Origin: Gerris lacustris
Taxonomy: Eukaryota > Arthropoda > Insecta > Hemiptera > Gerridae
Direction of reading: 5' to 3'
Length of the DNA: 64,000 nt
NCBI GenBank assembly: GCA_951217055.1
Contig: OX578281.1
Location: 8,772,447-8,836,446 of the forward strand
Position numbers and translations under genes: made by a program. Positions 28,601-34,600 of this stretch are shown one piece after another. Each line of letters begins with the position of its first letter. The stretch's first letter is position 1. Under the pieces are notes generated by a model. It searched no databases. It was given only the letters and a program-made list of their open reading frames with translations, and was not told the origin of the DNA.

Positions 28601-31600
28601 AATTTTTAAAAAATTACAAGTCCACATTGACAAAAATTTTTCTAAGTCCACTTTAACAAAATTTTTATAAGTCCACTTTAACAAAATTTTTCTAAGTCCA
28701 CTTTGACAGAATTTTTATAAGTCCACTTTGACATAATTTTTCTAAGTCCACTTTAACAAAATTTTTATAAGTCCACTTTAACAAAATTTTTATAAGTCCA
28801 CTTTAACAAAATTTTTCTAAGTCCACTTTGACAGAATTTTTATAAGTCCACTTTGACAAAATTTTTATAAGTCCAGCTTCAACTAAAAAAACGGTAAAAT
28901 TAAAAAAATCAAAATTTCAAGTTATTTAAAAAATTCTTTCAAATAAAACTAATGCAGCTCTTTAGTCATATTTACTTGAGTTAAAGAAAGTTCTAGCACA
29001 AAAATTAGTATTTTTCTTAAAAATTACAAAAAAAAAACTTAGAAAAAAATTTCCAAAAAAAAAACATCATATTTTGTCTGAATTCTATATAAAATTCTTA
29101 CCATCTTACTTTTTATATAATTAAATAATAAAATACAAATTATAAATCATTATATTAAAACTAACAAATAATAAACGAAATCATGTGTTTAAACACAGCT
29201 TGTAAAATAAAATTAACATTATTTGTTTGGATTGTAGCCCAAACGTCACTTATTCCTACATACATTTTTATTACATTTTGGTTTGGACATTGTCCCTAAC
29301 CTGTCTTAAAACTACATAAATTTGTGGGAAAATCCTCTTTTGTACATTTGTTCTTTCATAATAACCCGAGAACTCATAGAACATACCTTAACCATAAAAA
29401 AAAATTATATTATATTATATATTGTTTTTATATATATTTATTAAAATTCAACTGGGATTTTACATTCTCTAACATTATATCCTTTCAACATAGTTGTGTG
29501 AAATTTACCTCGACATCTTCCATCTTTAGTTAAAATTTCATAAATTGGATCTTTAGATTCTTTTCCTATTACATATGGTCCTTCATAAAGTGGTAATAAT
29601 TTTGCATTTATTCTCTTGTCACTGTCACTAACTCGTAAAGCTTTTACCAGAACCTGGTCACCTATATTAAAATTTTTAAATTTTTTATTTTTAGCAAAAT
29701 AATTGTTTCGATAATTAGCACACTTCTTTAAATTATCTTTTATGACATTAAAATTTACTTGTTTACAATTTTCTGAATAAGGTAAAAATTCACTCCATAA
29801 TCTATGGGGTTTACATTGGAATTGAACTGTAGATGGGTTATTTAAAATGCTGCGGTGAAAGGTATCATTTAAATTCTTTTCAATATTATTAATATGTTGA
29901 GTCCAACTACCATGGCGTTCTAACATTAAAACTCTTAAAGCATTACCTAATTGTTTATTTACTCTTTCTGCTAGATTAGCCTGTGGATGCCTGATGGGCG
30001 TTAATACATGGTTTATATTTAACTTATTTATACCGGCAACCCATTCATTTGAAAAGAACTGAGTTCCATTGTCTGTTAATAAGGTTTTAATTTTACATAC
30101 ATTTTTACAATAATCTTTAATACATTTAATTGCCAAAATTCCAGTTTCTCTAGTTAAAGGATAGAGCTTTACATATTTTGAAAAATTATCAGTTACTACA
30201 AAAATATATTTTAATCCACCTTTGCCAGTAATCAGAGGTCCGAAAAAATCTGCAGATACATATTCTCCTGGTTGATTTGGTATAATTGATTTTAATGGTG
30301 CATAGTTTATTTTATTAGAGTCTTTGCTAATTTGACAAACGTGACAACATCTGATTTCTCTAGTTATATTTTTCTTTAAATGTTTACAATAAAAATCTTC
30401 CTTAATCATCTCATAACATTTTTGAATTCCACAGTGACCATACTCCTCGTGAATTCTCCATATGAATTTATCTATAATATTTTCAGGTATGACTAACTTT
30501 TTACCCGTCACCTGGTCAATATACAAAACATCATTAATTATTACATATTCAGGAAAATCGTTAATATTATTAATTATATTACTACAATATGGATCCAAAT
30601 TTTGGTAATCTTGCATACTAGCTATAAAATCAAAAGGATTATCATACTCTAATTGATTCAACACATAATTATTATTTTCTTCATTATTAACTACTTCCAT
30701 AATTTCCATGTCAATGTTACTTTCTTTACAGATTAACGGTTGGTAATTTAACAAGTGATAATTTAAACCAAAAATTCTAATTTCTTCATTCACATAACAA
30801 TTCTTAAATTTTACTTTACCTTTGGTCTCATTCACTCTAAATTCAAAAAATTTATCTTCATAACTAATAACTCCTTTTACTGCATTAAATACATCCGTTC
30901 CAAATATGACTGGATAACTCAAACTTGGTATTACTAAAAAGTTAATATTTAGACACACTCTATCTAACACAACCTCTAGAAAAACTTGGTTTTGTACTGC
31001 ACATAATTTTTTTTTATTTGCACCAGACACTTTTACACCCTTCACTGGAAGATGACATATATTCTTATTTTTTTTTATTAAAGATTTGAACACACTATCA
31101 TTTATACACGAAACTTCAGCTCCACTATCTAATAAAATATTAATTTTTTCGTTTTCTATTAAACCATCAATACTAGGTAATTCCTTTATATTCTCCTTTT
31201 TCTCAGGCACTTTTAAATCATCAAACTGGAAATTTTCAAATACACTATTGACATTACTATTTTCTAATATATCATCCTTTTCAAATAATAAATCTAAATT
31301 CAAACTTTCCAAATTATTTTCATACAGATACTTGTCTTTATCACGATGTTTATTTTTATACTGATTCTTATCACCTTTATCTTCTTCTTTTTTATTCACG
31401 ATTTGTAAGTCTACATCATTTTTCTTGCAAAAATCCCTAAATCTTCTGTTATCATGAATATTTTTATTTTTATAATCATGTTTTATATTTTTATATCTTA
31501 AACTATTTTCATTTTCACACTCTACATGATTTATCTTAACTGATTTTTCTTTTTCATCAGGCTTCTTATAGTTCGACCTATTATATTGTCCATTATTATA

Positions 31601-34600
31601 ACCATTAGAATTATGACCATTTTGCCCTGAACGATGCCGATCGTTACCATCGTATTTTCTCCAACCTTGCACATAATTATTGTTATTTCGTCTATTTCCA
31701 TCTGTAATAGGCTTAGGTCCATTGTTATTATTATGATTTGCGTGATGATAATTATGGTTTTGACTATTAGGATTTCCTCCATACTGCCTATTATTAACAT
31801 TCCTATCACATAATTCTTCTACATTAAATTCAGTCAAAAGTTCTACAAAATCTTCAATCCTATCAATACGGGTACTTCTAAAAACATAATAAAAGAAATT
31901 TCCGAAATGTTTCCCTATGTATGTAAATATTTTTCTATTCGTTGTTATATGATCGTCCGTAAATACGCTTTTAGCTTCGTTGTACAATTTATGTGCATAC
32001 GTTAAAGGATTAATTTGTCCGTTATACTTTCCGTATAAAATCCGACCTCTTATCTGTTCCTGAATATTTTCACTCCAATATCTTTTTTTAAATCTAATTA
32101 CAAACTCACTCCATGAAATATTCTCTTCAACAGAAAATAACCAATCCTCGGCAGATCCGGTAAATGAATTTTCTACGATATATCTATAGTCTCCTTCTAA
32201 TCCATTTCTAGTGATATATTTGTCTAATTTACTAATAAAAATTAAAGGGCCATTAAGCTCAGAACTTTCTCCATCAAAATGATATAAAAATTTTTCTACG
32301 TTATTCTGACGAGTTGCATTACTAATTTCACTCCTAACAAGACTATCTCTAGTTACTTCTACATTCGTGTTATATTTATTTTGTTTTAACTCCCTAACTT
32401 CTTTCGACAATTCTTTAATACTTTCTAACAATTGGAACATTACATCATTATTGTTACACTGATTCATATTGTGACTCTGTTCAAGGTTTACTTCAACTTC
32501 GACCCTATTTAAACTTTCGTTAGACGCATTAAGATTAGTATTATTTTTCGACATCATTCTGGTTACAACCATTAATGTAATAAAAGAAAGAAAAAAAGGT
32601 TCATATAAATAATACTCGCTTTAATTAATAATAACTGAACTTCCAAAAAAAAATTTTTTTTTTTTTTTAAAAAAATTACGTAAAATATTTCTAAGTTTTT
32701 TTTTTAAAATTTTTTTTTATAAAAAAAAAATAAATTCAAGTTGGGCCAATTTCAAAAAGTCCCTGTCAAACGGGTAGCCAAAATACGGTATTCAGCTTTA
32801 AAGCTCTTGCAATTCGGGTAGCTATAAAATTAATTAAATAATAAAAAAATACAAGTTTGAACAAAATAAAATTTTTAGTATATTTAAATATAAATTCTTT
32901 CAACATTAAGGTCTTTACATAATTATTTAACATAAATTGGTAGAGATTAGGCTTTTATTATTCTTTATAATTAAACAATTAAAATTCTTTCATTAATATT
33001 TTTAATTAAATTTTCTTATTAAATTTAATATATTTTTTATTTATATATTTTTCTATTTATATGAACCCTTTATTTAGTTTATACATATAATTAAATAAAT
33101 TATAATATTTAGAGTGAAGCTCTGATCATACTCGTAAATTTCTGTTGTAATACAAACAATGTGTCGTGATAGCGTGGTTTGGTGATTTTTGGAGGGAAAC
33201 CAAATTCTAAGAAAATTTGTATTCTTAAATGCTGTAAGATGAATTTATTCTTGTTGAAGTTAATGATGAACGTTGTATAGATCATTAATACCAAGTCAAC
33301 GATCCAAAGCGTGAAATCACAGCAAAAACAAATAGAGTCTTTTAATATAGAGTTGTGAAGCTAAGTAAATGTAGAGTTAAGAGTAGAGCGTAATAGAGTA
33401 GTGTAAAATAGAGTAAAGTAGAGTAAAGTAGAGGTAGAGTAAAGTAGAGGCCCTGGAATAAATCCAAAAATACCAAAAATCAGACACTAATAAGATTTAA
33501 GTCTCAATACAATACTTGTAAAACTCAACAAAAAAAAATCAAATTTATAAAACATAAAGTTTAAGACTTACGATTAGCATCGGCTGTAGACAACTCTAAC
33601 GAAATAAATTTTGAGTAGAATAAAAAAAATTATTTATTTTTGTGACTCCCACGAGTCTTGACTCAACAACAAATGAGTTTAACACAAACTATATACTACA
33701 TATACGACCTGGATATAAAATTTTACATCTTTCGATGGACTTCTCGTACACACGTCACGCCAGTCTCGTGGCTGCAAGGTAAGTAAGGAGCGTTCCCCCT
33801 ACCACGACCCTTCCACCGTCGCCTAACATTTTAGGGACATCGCGCATGTCTAAAAAAAGGTTCACGCCCTAGTTGTGACGTCATAGAACAGTTTATCCAA
33901 TATATAACTTAATAAATACTAAAATAATAATTAAATTAACATTAATATTCTTCATCAAAATAATTAAAAAGGGTTCATTAGCATATTCTTAAATTTTACT
34001 ATTTTAAATTATTATAATAATTATTTATTACAGTACATTTTACTATATTTATATGTGGTATATTTCAAGATACCACAATATGTCGTCAAAATTCTCGTCA
34101 TGGAATATTAGATCCCATCAACTGTAGAAACTCATCTAAAATTAAAATATGTATAATATACGAGAGTTGGTCAATAAGTAAGGTCTCCAACAGTCTAGCT
34201 CAAGCTGACAACATCGGATAAGAGAGGTGGCAACACTGCTGAGTCATCCCCCCCTCATTCAAACCAACCATCGCTGAATCCTCTGAAACTTTTAGTTTGC
34301 CAACTAGAGCTGTTTGAAATGGATCCCCCTATTTCCGTCCCCATCAAGTGGGGCCTCTGCGAAGTCATAGAGGTTCTTACAGTGAAAGATGTTCTGCCAA
34401 TTAAAATTCACAGACAGCTTTGCGAAGTTTATGAAGAGGGATGTTTGGACATAAAAAAAATGTGCGTAAATGGGTTCATGAGTTTCGAAAGGGCCGGACA
34501 AATATTCATGATGAAAAGCGAAGAGGGAGACCAACAACATACGTCACAGATGAGATGGTGGCAAAAGTCAATGAATTGGTGCAACAAGATCAATGTGTAA

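Larger units (their letters stand above)
26963..34077 (-). mobile_element. LTR retrotransposon (Ty3/gypsy-like) lacking reverse transcriptase
   Basis: Two 1,294-bp LTRs (26963-28256 and 32784-34077) appear base-for-base identical at a constant 5,821-bp offset. The flanks are ATAT at 26959-26962 and 34078-34081, a 4-bp target duplication. In the minus orientation the LTR starts TGTGGTAT and ends ATACCGTA, so the ends are TG...TA and imperfectly inverted. A purine tract (AAAAAGAGAGGGCAAA) precedes the 3' LTR. A candidate primer site, TGGCTACCCGTTTGACA, lies 2-3 bases inside the 5' LTR. The one long ORF covers gag, protease and integrase. The 1.2 kb between its stop and the 3' LTR and the 0.2 kb upstream hold no RT or RNase H. 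Identical LTRs mean a very recent insertion. It lies in sense with Tdrd7 inside intron 1. Confidence 0.92.

Noticed and set aside
28618..28880. CRISPR-like 25-bp repeats
   Set aside because: Head-to-tail repeats without spacers, inside a retrotransposon.
29441..32572. Envelope gene or endogenous retrovirus status for the LTR element
   Set aside because: No env-like ORF lies between integrase and the 3' LTR; the region is AT-rich and contains only a 25-bp tandem repeat.
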